Positions 35,348-45,600 of a stretch of DNA of 64,000 nt are shown here, in pieces. Numbering within the stretch: position 1 is the first letter of the stretch; every line of letters begins with the position of its first letter. Under the pieces are notes generated by a model that was not told where the DNA came from, did not search any database, and saw only the letters and a list, made by a program, of their open reading frames with translations. Made by a program: the position numbers and the translations under genes. The DNA comes from Cerrena zonata (taxonomy: Eukaryota > Basidiomycota > Agaricomycetes > Polyporales > Cerrenaceae), in assembly GCA_038087015.1 (NCBI GenBank), contig JASBNA010000063.1, positions 184,150 through 248,149 on the forward strand, given 5' to 3'.

Positions 35348-37072
35348 TTAACTATCAAACATGAAGTCAAGTCTTTTGTTGCCCTGCTCCGTAGTGTGGT
35401 TGAGGTACCAGCTCTGTTCTTCTGGAGTCATACTTTGCCAGTGAGCCCTTTTAGTATGGTTTCTCCAGATGTAATAAGCTTTCACTAGTAAGATTATCGG
35501 GACCACTGACAAGGATAGGTAGAGAAGTTGTTGATTACCTCGATGGTAAAGAGGAGCGTCATCTTGTCTATAGATGTTGGCCGAAACCACACTACCTAGT
35601 TGGACGGTGATGTTATACATGGCACTAGCAACAGCTCTAGTTTTAATACTGCCAGAATTTCTTGAAACCCAAGCTACATTAATAGCATGGATGTAAGGAC
35701 CTCCAACTATAAGAGTACATATAGCCCAAGTCCCCCAGGCATTGACCATGGCTCCATTCCAAAAATTCAATAGTAGTACCAAGGGAAGTTGAAACATTGG
35801 ACTTAATAAAGCCACAAGGGCTTTTTGATTGAAGCGTTCACTTATTTTTGTAGTTTCTAATAAGAAGTAAATATGAAGAATGAAATGGGGAATTGCAAAG
35901 TAATTGATTTGTGAGGATGACCAACCAAAGTTTCTCATTATTATATTCAAATAGCTTCCGATGGTTGACTTTGGAATAAATGCTATAAAACCAAGGATAT
36001 AAATGGGCCATAAATCGTAATCTAATAATGCTCTTATTAGTGGTTTCACCTCGATACTTTGTCTATGGTTCATATCGCCTTTGGAAGGATCATCTCTCAA
36101 GACTCGGTTGACTATGATTGAAACTTCTCGATTATTAAACCAACCTTGAGGATAAAATCGAGACTTGGTTTCAATTGGGGAAGGTGCTAACATACAATAT
36201 GAGCATAACCCGATTATGAAAGAACTGAAATTAAAAATCAAAAATAAAAATCTCCAACCTTCCCAGCCAAAAGTTCCTCGAAGCTTTAGAATTAATGGCG
36301 ATACTATTGATGCAAATATTTCAATGCAAGACAGTGTGGTCCAAAACCAAGATAGTCTAACGGATAATTCATTGGATTTATAATAAGAAGACATTGCAGT
36401 GACTAATTCCGGTATTAAACCTGACATAAATATACTAGATAACCCTCTGCAAAGGAAAAAGGTCTTCCTTCCCGTGATAAAACATTGACTCATACCAACA
36501 ATTGACCATGCAATTATCTGAAATGGGACGAATCTATCTACTCCAACTACCTTGGAAAGCACCGAGGAGGGGATCTCTCCAAGAAGAAACCCAACTAAAA
36601 AAATAGTACATCCCATATTATAATCATTTGTCGTAAGATTCAAATCAGCTAGAAAGTCGTCACTTAAAGCCTGACGGATATTCAGTCGACAAATCTCCAA
36701 AGCTGCAAATAATATACAACTGAATAAAGCTATTTTACCATCGAGTTTACTAACAATTCGTTTTTCCTCCGCAACTGTCCACAATAACTGGGGTTCAAAA
36801 ACATGGCGACATTCATAATCCGATTGCTCATACAAGGCCGTGTAGTACTTCGTCACTTCTTCATCATCAAGAAACGGATTCGGCGAAGGGTCGATTCTAT
36901 CTTCATCATTCACATCTTCTTCGTCGCTCCAGATGGCTTGAATGGAGTATGCAGATTCCTGTTGTTTTTTGGTATCATCGTTTGACTCTTGGCAACTCGA
37001 ATTCGATCGGACTTCATTAGTGCTACCATAAGAATATAAAGATTGGCTATACATTTTTTTAGAGTCAGTCAT
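35348..37072 (-). CDS. Major facilitator transporter of the Dal5 (anion:cation symporter) family
   Basis: Plasma-membrane importer of small organic anions or vitamins by family; substrate unknown. The ATG at 37070-37072 gives 574 aa; an in-frame TTG further upstream (37102) is not preferred. A long acidic cytosolic N-terminus (about 95 residues) precedes about twelve membrane segments. Diagnostic features are the KLDGKIAL segment before helix 1, the NYDMG/NDYNMG loop, and the C-terminal block MTPEEQSWYL ... GNKRLDFMF, which is typical of the Dal5/YIL166C/Soa1 group. It sits between HAP5 and a PMT gene, all on the minus strand. Confidence 0.88.
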   Translation of the reverse strand: MTDSKKMYSQSLYSYGSTNEVRSNSSCQESNDDTKKQQESAYSIQAIWSDEEDVNDEDRIDPSPNPFLDDEEVTKYYTALYEQSDYECRHVFEPQLLWTVAEEKRIVSKLDGKIALFSCILFAALEICRLNIRQALSDDFLADLNLTTNDYNMGCTIFLVGFLLGEIPSSVLSKVVGVDRFVPFQIIAWSIVGMSQCFITGRKTFFLCRGLSSIFMSGLIPELVTAMSSYYKSNELSVRLSWFWTTLSCIEIFASIVSPLILKLRGTFGWEGWRFLFLIFNFSSFIIGLCSYCMLAPSPIETKSRFYPQGWFNNREVSIIVNRVLRDDPSKGDMNHRQSIEVKPLIRALLDYDLWPIYILGFIAFIPKSTIGSYLNIIMRNFGWSSSQINYFAIPHFILHIYFLLETTKISERFNQKALVALLSPMFQLPLVLLLNFWNGAMVNAWGTWAICTLIVGGPYIHAINVAWVSRNSGSIKTRAVASAMYNITVQLGSVVSANIYRQDDAPLYHRGNQQLLYLSLSVVPIILLVKAYYIWRNHTKRAHWQSMTPEEQSWYLNHTTEQGNKRLDFMFDS

Positions 37073-37611
37073 TCTCCTAAAGAATTGGTAGGTCAAATTC
37101 AATGAAATGGATTCCTCTTGTATTATAAATGATTAATTAAAGAGTTTTATGCAAAGGACCAAATCAAATCAAGATCAATGCTTACACAATAACCCCCTGA
37201 TTTGCAATATGAACATCCACTCACTTCAGTTGAACATTGTTTATTCTTTTAACCCGATAAGAAACACCATACCTTGATTATGTGGCTTCCAAATCCATCT
37301 TTCATTTTTCGCAATTTCACATTTTCATTTGCAAATTGGAACCCCTAACGACTACTCGTTACTGTTGGCAACTTCAAAGTAAGGTACGGGATCAATTCAT
37401 GTAGCAAGAACATATGAGCTCCCCAGCTTGAAGGGGGTTTAAGCAATCTCAAGCTTGTAGCATAGTAATTACAATAATTTTGCAAAATTGAATCGAAAAT
37501 CACTAAAATTTTACACGGTTTTGAAGCATCTTAAGGATTTTTTCCGATTTTTCGCAACAATTTTTTTTTACAAACTTATGCTGCAAAATACTTTTATTAT
37601 ATATACAAGGT
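37073..37611. other. Intergenic: transporter promoter and PMT 3' flank
   Basis: About 540 bases, AT-rich. I see no gene. Confidence 0.5.
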
Positions 37612-39930
37612 TTAAACCATCCAGCTTGATAAGACTCTTAGATGTCTGAAATTTCTTGAAGGTCCTTCCATACCTAACACCAAATCTTTCAAGTACCAAA
37701 AGATGGCAATGATTGCAATGTAGAAGCATAAGTAAATAAACCCAGTTAAATATTTATTAACTTTTCTAGCAACCAAAGCCTCCATCATAAAACCAGCAAC
37801 GAAAATCGCAAAATACAATGCAGGTACATAATGATGTAAGTAAGTTACTCTACCCATCATGACAAACGGGAAGTAATGCAATACCCAACCGATTAATGGC
37901 AAGATGGCTCCACTTAATAAAAATTCATAGTAAGGGTCAAGAATATTGAGTTTTAATGATTGACGTTGCCACATGCATAAAACGACAATTAAATACAATG
38001 AAACAATTAATAAAGAGCCGGTACTAAACCAAGTGATTAATGGATGACCAATCATGAAATATTTAACATCATCAGCACCCCAACCACACATTCTTAAACC
38101 CGAGTTCAAAATGGGCCACTCCCAATATTCTGAAGATAACTTATCAAATTTATCAGCATCAGGTACTAAAGCATTATTTGAAGCCATCATACCGTAGTTA
38201 AGTAATATAAATTCTTTCCAAAATCTAGGTTTTGGAGGGACATAAGTTTCATTTAATTGGGGTAAGTACTCATTAGTGTGATCTTCAATATTCCACCAAG
38301 TATTTTTATCTTTTGAGAGTAAGGAGTATTTACAAATAACTTCACCTTGTTGGAACCCCCAAGCAGGATAAGAGTAACCGGTAGTTGCTAAATAACAACC
38401 AAGGGATTTATGCTTCAATCTAAAATTAGTTGAGATTGGGTGGATTTCATCGACTGGTTCATTTTGAAATTGTGGAGAAGGAGAAACTTCATGATTTTGA
38501 ATTTCCACAACCCACTCATCTTTCAAGTCGCTATTATCTAAATCAGCATAACAACTAACTTCGTAATGATTTTTAGAGATTGGAGCCGGGATATCATGAC
38601 TATGTAAAAGACAACCGCTTTCCTTATGTATTAATCTAATGGTATCGCCATTTTTCACCAAAGTAGTTAAATCGTCGATTGAATTTGAATCTTCATCAAT
38701 TAAACTAGCAAAATGACCATTAATAGCGTTATTCCAATCGAACTCAATAACAAATTCATTATTTTCATCTTTGAAACCATAGGTAGTAATTTGTTGTTGA
38801 TGAGAGCCTTCTGGATAATTATGAGGATGAGAATGTAATAAGTTTGGAGATAAACCCTGAGATCTTATAGAAACCAACGAGCCAAACCCGACTGATCTTG
38901 GACCGTATTCGATTTTATTATCATGAAGCGAAGCTTGTAATAAAGTAGAAAGGGATCCATCACCAGGGCCCGAATGATTCAAAACAGCAAAATGAATTTT
39001 GAAACAAATCAAATAAATGATGAAGGGAGTTATTATAAGAGTGAAAATTCTTGTTATCCAATGTATCAAATAGGAGGACCAATTGATTTTCTTACAAGTA
39101 GTTTGATAAAACCCAATCATCAAGTCATAAATTGTATAAAACCCAATTAAAGCAGTGACGAAAAGACCTACCCACTTAACAGAACAAACACAGCCGATGG
39201 AAACCCCAGTTGCAAGTAACCATTTAAACCCCGATAAACTCAATAACCTATTCTCACATTTCAAATTATGAAGTTTGATTAAACAATAATAACATAAAAC
39301 AGGTGAAAAATAAAAGCATTGAATCCAAAAGAATGAATTTAGATAATACCAAGGATATCATTTCAAAAACGACCATTAGAGAAATAAGCCAAATGGTCCA
39401 TTGAGAGTAACCAAGCGCTAAAGCAGTTTTATAAGCCAAGGGAGTACATAATATACCAAAGATACAATTGAAAAATCTCATTAAAACAAAATTAACATTC
39501 GACGGGAACTCTTCACCACTCTCGAAATCAAAAGAACCGTCATAGTCAGCAAGATACCCCGATAACCCAACTAATAATTTACCCAATGGAGGATGGACAT
39601 CAAAGTAAAATTCGTGTTTTAAGTAATGAGAACCAAACTTCCCAAAATGGGCCTCGTCCCAAACAACCTTGTTAGAACGGCTCAACTGGTACAATCGAAT
39701 CCAGGCCGAAACCGCAGTCAACACCAACGGATTTATATAATAAACCAAGGCCTTTTGAAAGTTGCAACTTGGACTTGATTCGTCTTGACTAATTGATAAT
39801 TGTCGCGTTTGGTCAATGATCTCATCCAAATCATTAACCGACTTCTTCTTTGACCCTCTATGGCTAACGGACTGGTCAGCATACAGAACTGCTTATTCCC
39901 ACTAGAATACTGATCATGCAATGCTTCCAT
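37612..39930 (-). CDS. Protein O-mannosyltransferase, PMT2/PMT6 subfamily, with two frame breaks
   Basis: ER membrane enzyme that transfers mannose from dolichol-phosphate mannose to Ser/Thr of secreted proteins (GT39). The conserved luminal DE motif is present (VVWDEAHFGKFG ... HPPLGK), as is the MIR part (LLHSHPHNYPEGSHQQQITTYG) and the C-terminal membrane half. Two single-base breaks interrupt it. One near 39280 has an extra A in TTTAATC; removing it joins ILLDSMLLFFT to KLHNLK. The other lies between about 39829 and 39892: the main frame has no ATG upstream, and the best ATG (39928-39930) is in another frame. The composite is about 772 aa. Motifs favour PMT2 or PMT6 over PMT1/4. It may be an assembly artefact or a decaying copy. 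Confidence 0.85.
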
Positions 39931-39973
39931 CTTGCTCAAGTACTGAAGAATCAGTATGTCCTTAACCTTGACC

Positions 39974-39994
39974 TTTTTTTTTTTTTTTTTTTTT
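39974..39994. repeat. 21-base T-run
   Basis: Homopolymer T between the PMT gene and the SNG1-like gene, close to the PMT start. Confidence 0.9.
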
Positions 39995-40052
39995 GTATGC
40001 GTGTTCTCAAAATTTTCAGCCTACAGCATTAGAAACAGTATCTAAGGTAGAA

Positions 40053-40117
40053 AGTGCAACAATCTAAACAGTGCAACAATCTAAACAGTTCAATCTGGAC
40101 AGTACAACAATCTGGAC
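40053..40117. repeat. 17-bp imperfect tandem repeat in the PMT/SNG1 divergent promoter
   Basis: Unit AGTGCAACAATCTAAAC is present as two perfect copies (40053-40069, 40070-40086), a shortened copy (40087-40100) and a variant (40101-40117). Confidence 0.8.
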
Positions 40118-40272
40118 AGTGCAGCGATCCTATATGTCAGCTTATCTATATCTCACAGGACGATTAAGAGTATTGGTAAGCCGGACAAACGCAAAAGAAG
40201 TAACTCTTACTAATTTAAGAACAAGCCAGTGCTGAAAAACGTCTTTCAACTGTCAAAGTGCCCGGAGTTTAC

Positions 40273-40340
40273 CTCGGCCGAGCTGCCCCGAGGGGTTCGG
40301 CAGTACCGACTCGGGGGCCACTCGGACCTCTAGAGCCGAG
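40273..40340. promoter_or_regulatory. Cluster of six CTCGG/CCGAG elements upstream of the SNG1-like gene
   Basis: CTCGG or its complement occurs at 40273-40277, 40278-40282 (together the palindrome CTCGGCCGAG), 40288-40292, 40310-40314, 40321-40325 and 40336-40340, in a G+C-rich block within an AT-rich region. CGG triplets are the core of Zn2Cys6 factor sites. The start codon lies 160 bases downstream. The binding factor is unknown. Confidence 0.6.
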
Positions 40341-40499
40341 ACCCGATCCCTGCATACAGAGGGGGGATGTGTAATATAGAAGTATTAAATTAATAGCTTA
40401 GACGGGCATAAATACAAACAATCTCTTCACGTCAAATATAAGAAGAGGATTGTTTGCAACAAAGTTGAAAAATCTGAGATAGAGAAGTTCACTGTAACC

Positions 40500-42095
40500 A
40501 TGACATCTTATGCCAACAGATCCTCCTCGGAGGAAACCGAGTCGTATGCTAAACAGGGACAGAATGAAGTAGACAGAGAAAATAATCATCCTGAAGATTA
40601 TGAACATACTCCCCAACCATTTGTGGGAGAGGAAGAGTTTGGGGATGCGCAAGAAGATTTAGAGAATAATGAAAAAGCATTTGGGAATAATCCAATCCTG
40701 CGTACTAATTCCAGAAATCACGAATTACAAAGAACCCCATCATTTTTAGAACGGGTTCAATCCAAGTATTCATTTTTCAACCAAAATTTAAAACATGAAA
40801 GAACGAGATTGTTGATTAGATTTCTATTAATTTGGTTGTTAATGGGGGTTATGGTGTTAGGGATTTTCTCTATTTATTGGGGGTCAATGTACCATAGAAA
40901 TTATCGTCTTCGAAATTTGAGAATGTTGGTTGTTATTGAAGATGATGCTACTATTGATAATGTTGATCCAATAATCGGGAATACCTTGAGACAAATCTTG
41001 GAAACTGATCAGGCCAAATATTATGGACAATGGCATATCTACAATTCAAGTGAATTCAATCAAATTGCCGCAAAACATAATAATGAAGATAGAATAGGTG
41101 ATGAAATTCAAAGACAAGTTCATCACCAAGAATACTGGTCTTCAATTTACGTTAAACCAAATGCTACTTATAATTTATACCATGCAATTGAAAATGGGGA
41201 GTCCTATAATGTTACTAATAACACCATATCTTCAATTTACGAAACCGGTCGTGATTTTCTTAATATGAATACTTATGTCACTCCAAGTATACAAAGAATC
41301 GAAAAAATGTTTTTAGCCCAACAAAATAATATAACCTCCTCTATAGCAAGACAAATATCGAATGATTCGATTTTTTCCAATACTAACTCGTTGAATCTTA
41401 TTACTGCACCAATGACGTTTCTTTACGAAGATGAAAGACCTTTCCGTGACCCAGTGTTAGTGGCTCCTTCTCAAGTTGGGTTGATTTATATGATCATCGT
41501 TACCTTTTTCAGTTTTAATTTCTTTAGTGACGTTCATCAAAAAGTCTCTAAGTTCAATTTGAAGAACCACCATTTCTTATTCTACCGTGTCGCTTCCACT
41601 ATTATTTCATTCTTTGTCTTGAGTTTTTTCTATTCTTTAGTAAGTTTAGTCATGCAAGTTGACATGCAAGTCGCTTTTGGTAAATCGGGGTTTTTGGTTT
41701 ATTGGATGACTTCTTTCTTAACCATGTGGGCTGTTGGTGCAATGAATGAAATCATGGGAATGCTACTTATTTTAGTGTATCCTCCTTTATTAGGGTTTTG
41801 GATGTTGTTCTGGGTTATCATTAACATTTCTCCGACTTTCACTCCTTTGGCCTTGAGTCCTAAATTCTTTAGATACGGTTATGCTTTACCAATCCATAAC
41901 TCTTACGAAATCACCAAAGTTATCTTTTTCAATACTTACAAAGGTCAATTAGGCAGAAACTATGGGATCTTAGTGGCCTGGGTAGTCATTGAAACCATTG
42001 CCTTGGTTCCAACCGTCATTCTCTTTGGGAAAACAATGGGTAAGAGAGCTGCCCAAGCAAAAGCCGCCCAAGCAAAAGCTGCCCAAGATAACTGA
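40500..42095 (+). CDS. SNG1: SNG1-like multispanning membrane protein (DUF3533 family)
   Basis: Probable plasma-membrane protein of the Sng1 family, linked in S. cerevisiae to nitrosoguanidine resistance and membrane lipid asymmetry. The 531-aa product starts at the ATG at 40500-40502. A charged cytosolic N-terminus (about 1-100) leads to one membrane segment (LLIRFLLIWLLMGVMVLGIFSIYWGSMY, about 102-130). Then a large extracytosolic loop, with YNVTNNT as a candidate glycosylation site, precedes five or so membrane segments from about residue 325 to 515. The tail carries three AAQAK-type repeats. The CTCGG-rich promoter upstream is unusual and suggests zinc-cluster regulation. The function of this copy is not shown. 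Confidence 0.85.
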   Translation: MTSYANRSSSEETESYAKQGQNEVDRENNHPEDYEHTPQPFVGEEEFGDAQEDLENNEKAFGNNPILRTNSRNHELQRTPSFLERVQSKYSFFNQNLKHERTRLLIRFLLIWLLMGVMVLGIFSIYWGSMYHRNYRLRNLRMLVVIEDDATIDNVDPIIGNTLRQILETDQAKYYGQWHIYNSSEFNQIAAKHNNEDRIGDEIQRQVHHQEYWSSIYVKPNATYNLYHAIENGESYNVTNNTISSIYETGRDFLNMNTYVTPSIQRIEKMFLAQQNNITSSIARQISNDSIFSNTNSLNLITAPMTFLYEDERPFRDPVLVAPSQVGLIYMIIVTFFSFNFFSDVHQKVSKFNLKNHHFLFYRVASTIISFFVLSFFYSLVSLVMQVDMQVAFGKSGFLVYWMTSFLTMWAVGAMNEIMGMLLILVYPPLLGFWMLFWVIINISPTFTPLALSPKFFRYGYALPIHNSYEITKVIFFNTYKGQLGRNYGILVAWVVIETIALVPTVILFGKTMGKRAAQAKAAQAKAAQDN

Positions 42096-42639
42096 TCTTC
42101 CCCCCTAATCTTTAATTTAACTTGTTCATAAACTATACATATATATATACATCTTTCTATATATATCTCTTTAATTAATAATATATCCGTGCACCAAATT
42201 TTTTTTTTCACACCCAAACACCAGGATCGTCTACGCGCAATGATTGTTTACCTTTTTTAATTGAGCACTACACATAATAATGAAAATAGTCTGACTTTTA
42301 ATTAGTTGATCTGAAATAAATACAAAAACATATCACAACCTCGACTATTTATTTACTTATTGTTGGTCATCGTTACTTACAGAATATCACTTCACAGCAC
42401 ATCCTTAAGTGATAATTATTGTGGAAATATCCAGATTGTTACACACTTTTTTTCTTTTTCTTTTCGCTTTTCCCTTTTACTAGCTAGCTAGCGTTTAGTT
42501 CAGATATTCACCTTCTTTGAATTAGAATTAAAGACTCCCGAGTGTTTCAATATATTCCAATAGACAATTATTCCTTAAGTTACAGTTCTTTGACTTTGTT
42601 TAAGAAAAAGACCCTTTATCCAAGATTGATAAGTGAAGA
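42096..42639. other. Intergenic: NUM1 promoter
   Basis: About 540 bases with a TATATATA element at 42140-42147 and two CTAGCTAG-type repeats at 42480-42490. No gene seen. Confidence 0.5.
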
Positions 42640-45600
42640 ATGTCTCATAATCAGGACTCTAAAGTCCTGAAAGATGATATTAGGGGTCAACTTTCAGATA
42701 TTCAAAGAAAATTATTTAATAGTACAACAAATAAGGAAAACCTTAACGTGCTACCAAAAGGCAGTCATTCAAAACCTTCCTCTCCAAACTTATTACAAGA
42801 AAATGTATTCCAACCTCCAACTTTACCTAGAGCTGGTGGCAGCTCAAGTGGGCCATCATCTAGAAAATCTTCTGGATCAGGATCAGGTTCTGGATCCGGA
42901 TATCACCACCATCAAAACCATGGAATTAGTAGAAAATCTTCGAGAAACGCCTTGACTCCTTCTATTCCTCAACCAACTCCTTCCTTAGGACCAGAATCCA
43001 AAGGTAATGATATGAATTTTGTTGTTGGCTTAAGTGAAAATTTATTAAGTGAATGTAGAAGATTAAATGCTGAAAATGGTAAAATAAAACAAAAAATGAA
43101 AAGTCAGTCAGAAGAAATTGAAAATTATAAAAATCAAATTTCAAAATTAAATAGCTCAAGAAATTTTCAAATTAATAATGAAACTGATTTAAAAGATAAA
43201 AATTGGGAATTAGAATCAAATTTAAATAATTTAAATGAAAAAATTAATAATTTAACTAATTCAAATGAAAAATTATTAAAATTAAATAATGAACAAGTTT
43301 TAAAAATTAACTCTATTCAAAAAGATTATGATGATTTACAATTAAATTATGATTCAATTTCAAAAAATTACGATTTCTTATCAAATAATTATAACAAAGA
43401 ATTAGAAGAATTGAATACCAGAATCGAAGAATTGAACGACGAAAATGATCAATTACATTTAAAATTATCTTCTTCCATTATAGATAAAGATACAAACGAA
43501 TCCTCCAAATCAATTGCTGAAAAAGCTTCAAAATTAAATGATCCAGTTAAATTAAATTATACCAATGACTCCGATGATGATGAAAATCTTGATTTAGATA
43601 GCATCTTGGTTGATTCATCGAATATCCATGATTTACCTTCAAGTGATCCTAGAAATCCTGATTTAGAATTGGAAACTTTGAGAGCATCCTTAAATCATTC
43701 GAATCGTTTAGTGGCAAAATTAAGATCAGCTGTATTAAAATTAAGATTCGAAAATTCAATGGATGATTCGGATCCAAGAAAGACTCCAAAATTGAAAAAT
43801 AGAAAATTTAAATCAACTAAAGATTTACAACCTAATTCAAAGAGAAGTTCTGGTCTTATTTCTCCTTCCAAGAGAAATTCAAAATTCTTAATTTTAAACG
43901 ATGATGAAGATGAAGATGAAGACGATCATGTCAACGAAACAACTCCTAACTTTACCAATGATTCAAAATATCCAAACGATGGTGGCAAATGGGAAGATTT
44001 TCTCGGTGCAAATATTGGTACAACTACTCCCTCAAAGCCTAAGATTCATTATGATGACGCCTCTTCAACTCATTCTCTGAGAAGTGTTAATATTGCTGCC
44101 ATGACTGGGGATCATAATATTCCTTACCTTGTTGAAAATGATTCCTCAGATTCTGATAGTGATTCATCTCCAAATGTTAACACTTCCAATATTTTATCAA
44201 AAGATTTGGTCAATACAAATATTTCTCCCAAGAAAGAAATTGAAAGCTATGCCCAAGAAAATAATTTGATCTTAATTCCTTTTGAAAAATATGAAGAACT
44301 TCAAGATAATGATATTAATTCCATTAATAATGACAGATTTATTGAAATTGCCAACGATAAAGGTTATGTATTAATAACAGAAAAAGAACATCATGCATTA
44401 CTCGATGAAGAAGAAATGAAAAACAAATTGAAATCTAAAGGTCTAGTTACTTTACCAACTGAGGAACATGAAAAATTAGCAAAAAATAACTCAGTATTTG
44501 AAAATCCTTCAATTGATTATTTGTCGTCAAACTTATCTAAACATGGCTTCGAAATGATCGAAACATCAGATTTAGAAAGATTGAACAAAATTCAAAAAAA
44601 TTATTCAAAGCCCTCAGAAGCTTATTTGTTTTCCAAATGTAAAGATATCAACTATCATCCATTATCTAATGACGAATATTCAAATTATCAAAGCATATTG
44701 GTTGACCATGAGAAACCATCGAAAGATTATATTACTACCAAGGCAAATGACATGGGATTAATTGTTTCCTCTTCTAAATTTTATGATGACCTTGTTAATA
44801 TGGCTAACAACCCAACTCCTGATCATATCAAAGAAAAAGCCAAGGCTCATGATATTATAACATTGTCTACTGATGAATATAATTCCTTAGTCGACCCTTC
44901 GATTGATGTTTTGACTGCCAAAGCCAAAGATTTGAATCACATTGTCTTACCTCAAGCTGATTACGAGTACTTAAATAACTTAGCTCACAACCCTTCGATT
45001 GATCACTTGTCAGCTAAATCGTTATCCAAAGATCATATATTATTACCTAATAAAGATCACAATGAATTACTTGCATTGGTAAATGAACCTTCTCTTGATC
45101 ATATCAGATCAAAAGCATTATCAAATGATCATACGCTTTTGTCAAATGCTGAATTTTCAGAATTGAATAAATTAGCTCATGAACCTTCTATCGACCACGT
45201 AAAATCTAAAGCTAAAGATCATATCGTTTTGAAGGAATCTGACTTCTCAGAATTACAAAATCCAAGTTTGGCAAAAGTCAAAGAACATGCTGAATCTTTT
45301 GATTTGGTTACTTTAACTAAAGCTGAATATGCCGACCTCTATAAGTTAGCCAATGATCCTTCATCTGAATATATTAAATCAAAAGCCGAACTCAAAGGTT
45401 ATAAAGTCATCAAGAAAGAAGAATTTGAGTCTTTGAAATCATTAGCTAATAATCCTAATATCGAACATCTTCGTAAATCTGCGAAGAATTTAGATCAAGT
45501 AGTCATTCCACTCGATGATTACAATGACCTCTTGAGCAAGGCAAATGAGCCTTCATTAGACCATTTGACAGAAAAGGTGGCCCTTTTGGGCTCTTTGATT

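Larger units (their letters stand above)
39931..40499. other. Intergenic: PMT/SNG1 divergent promoter
   Basis: 569 bases holding the T-run, the 17-bp repeat and the CTCGG cluster listed separately. No gene seen. Confidence 0.6.
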
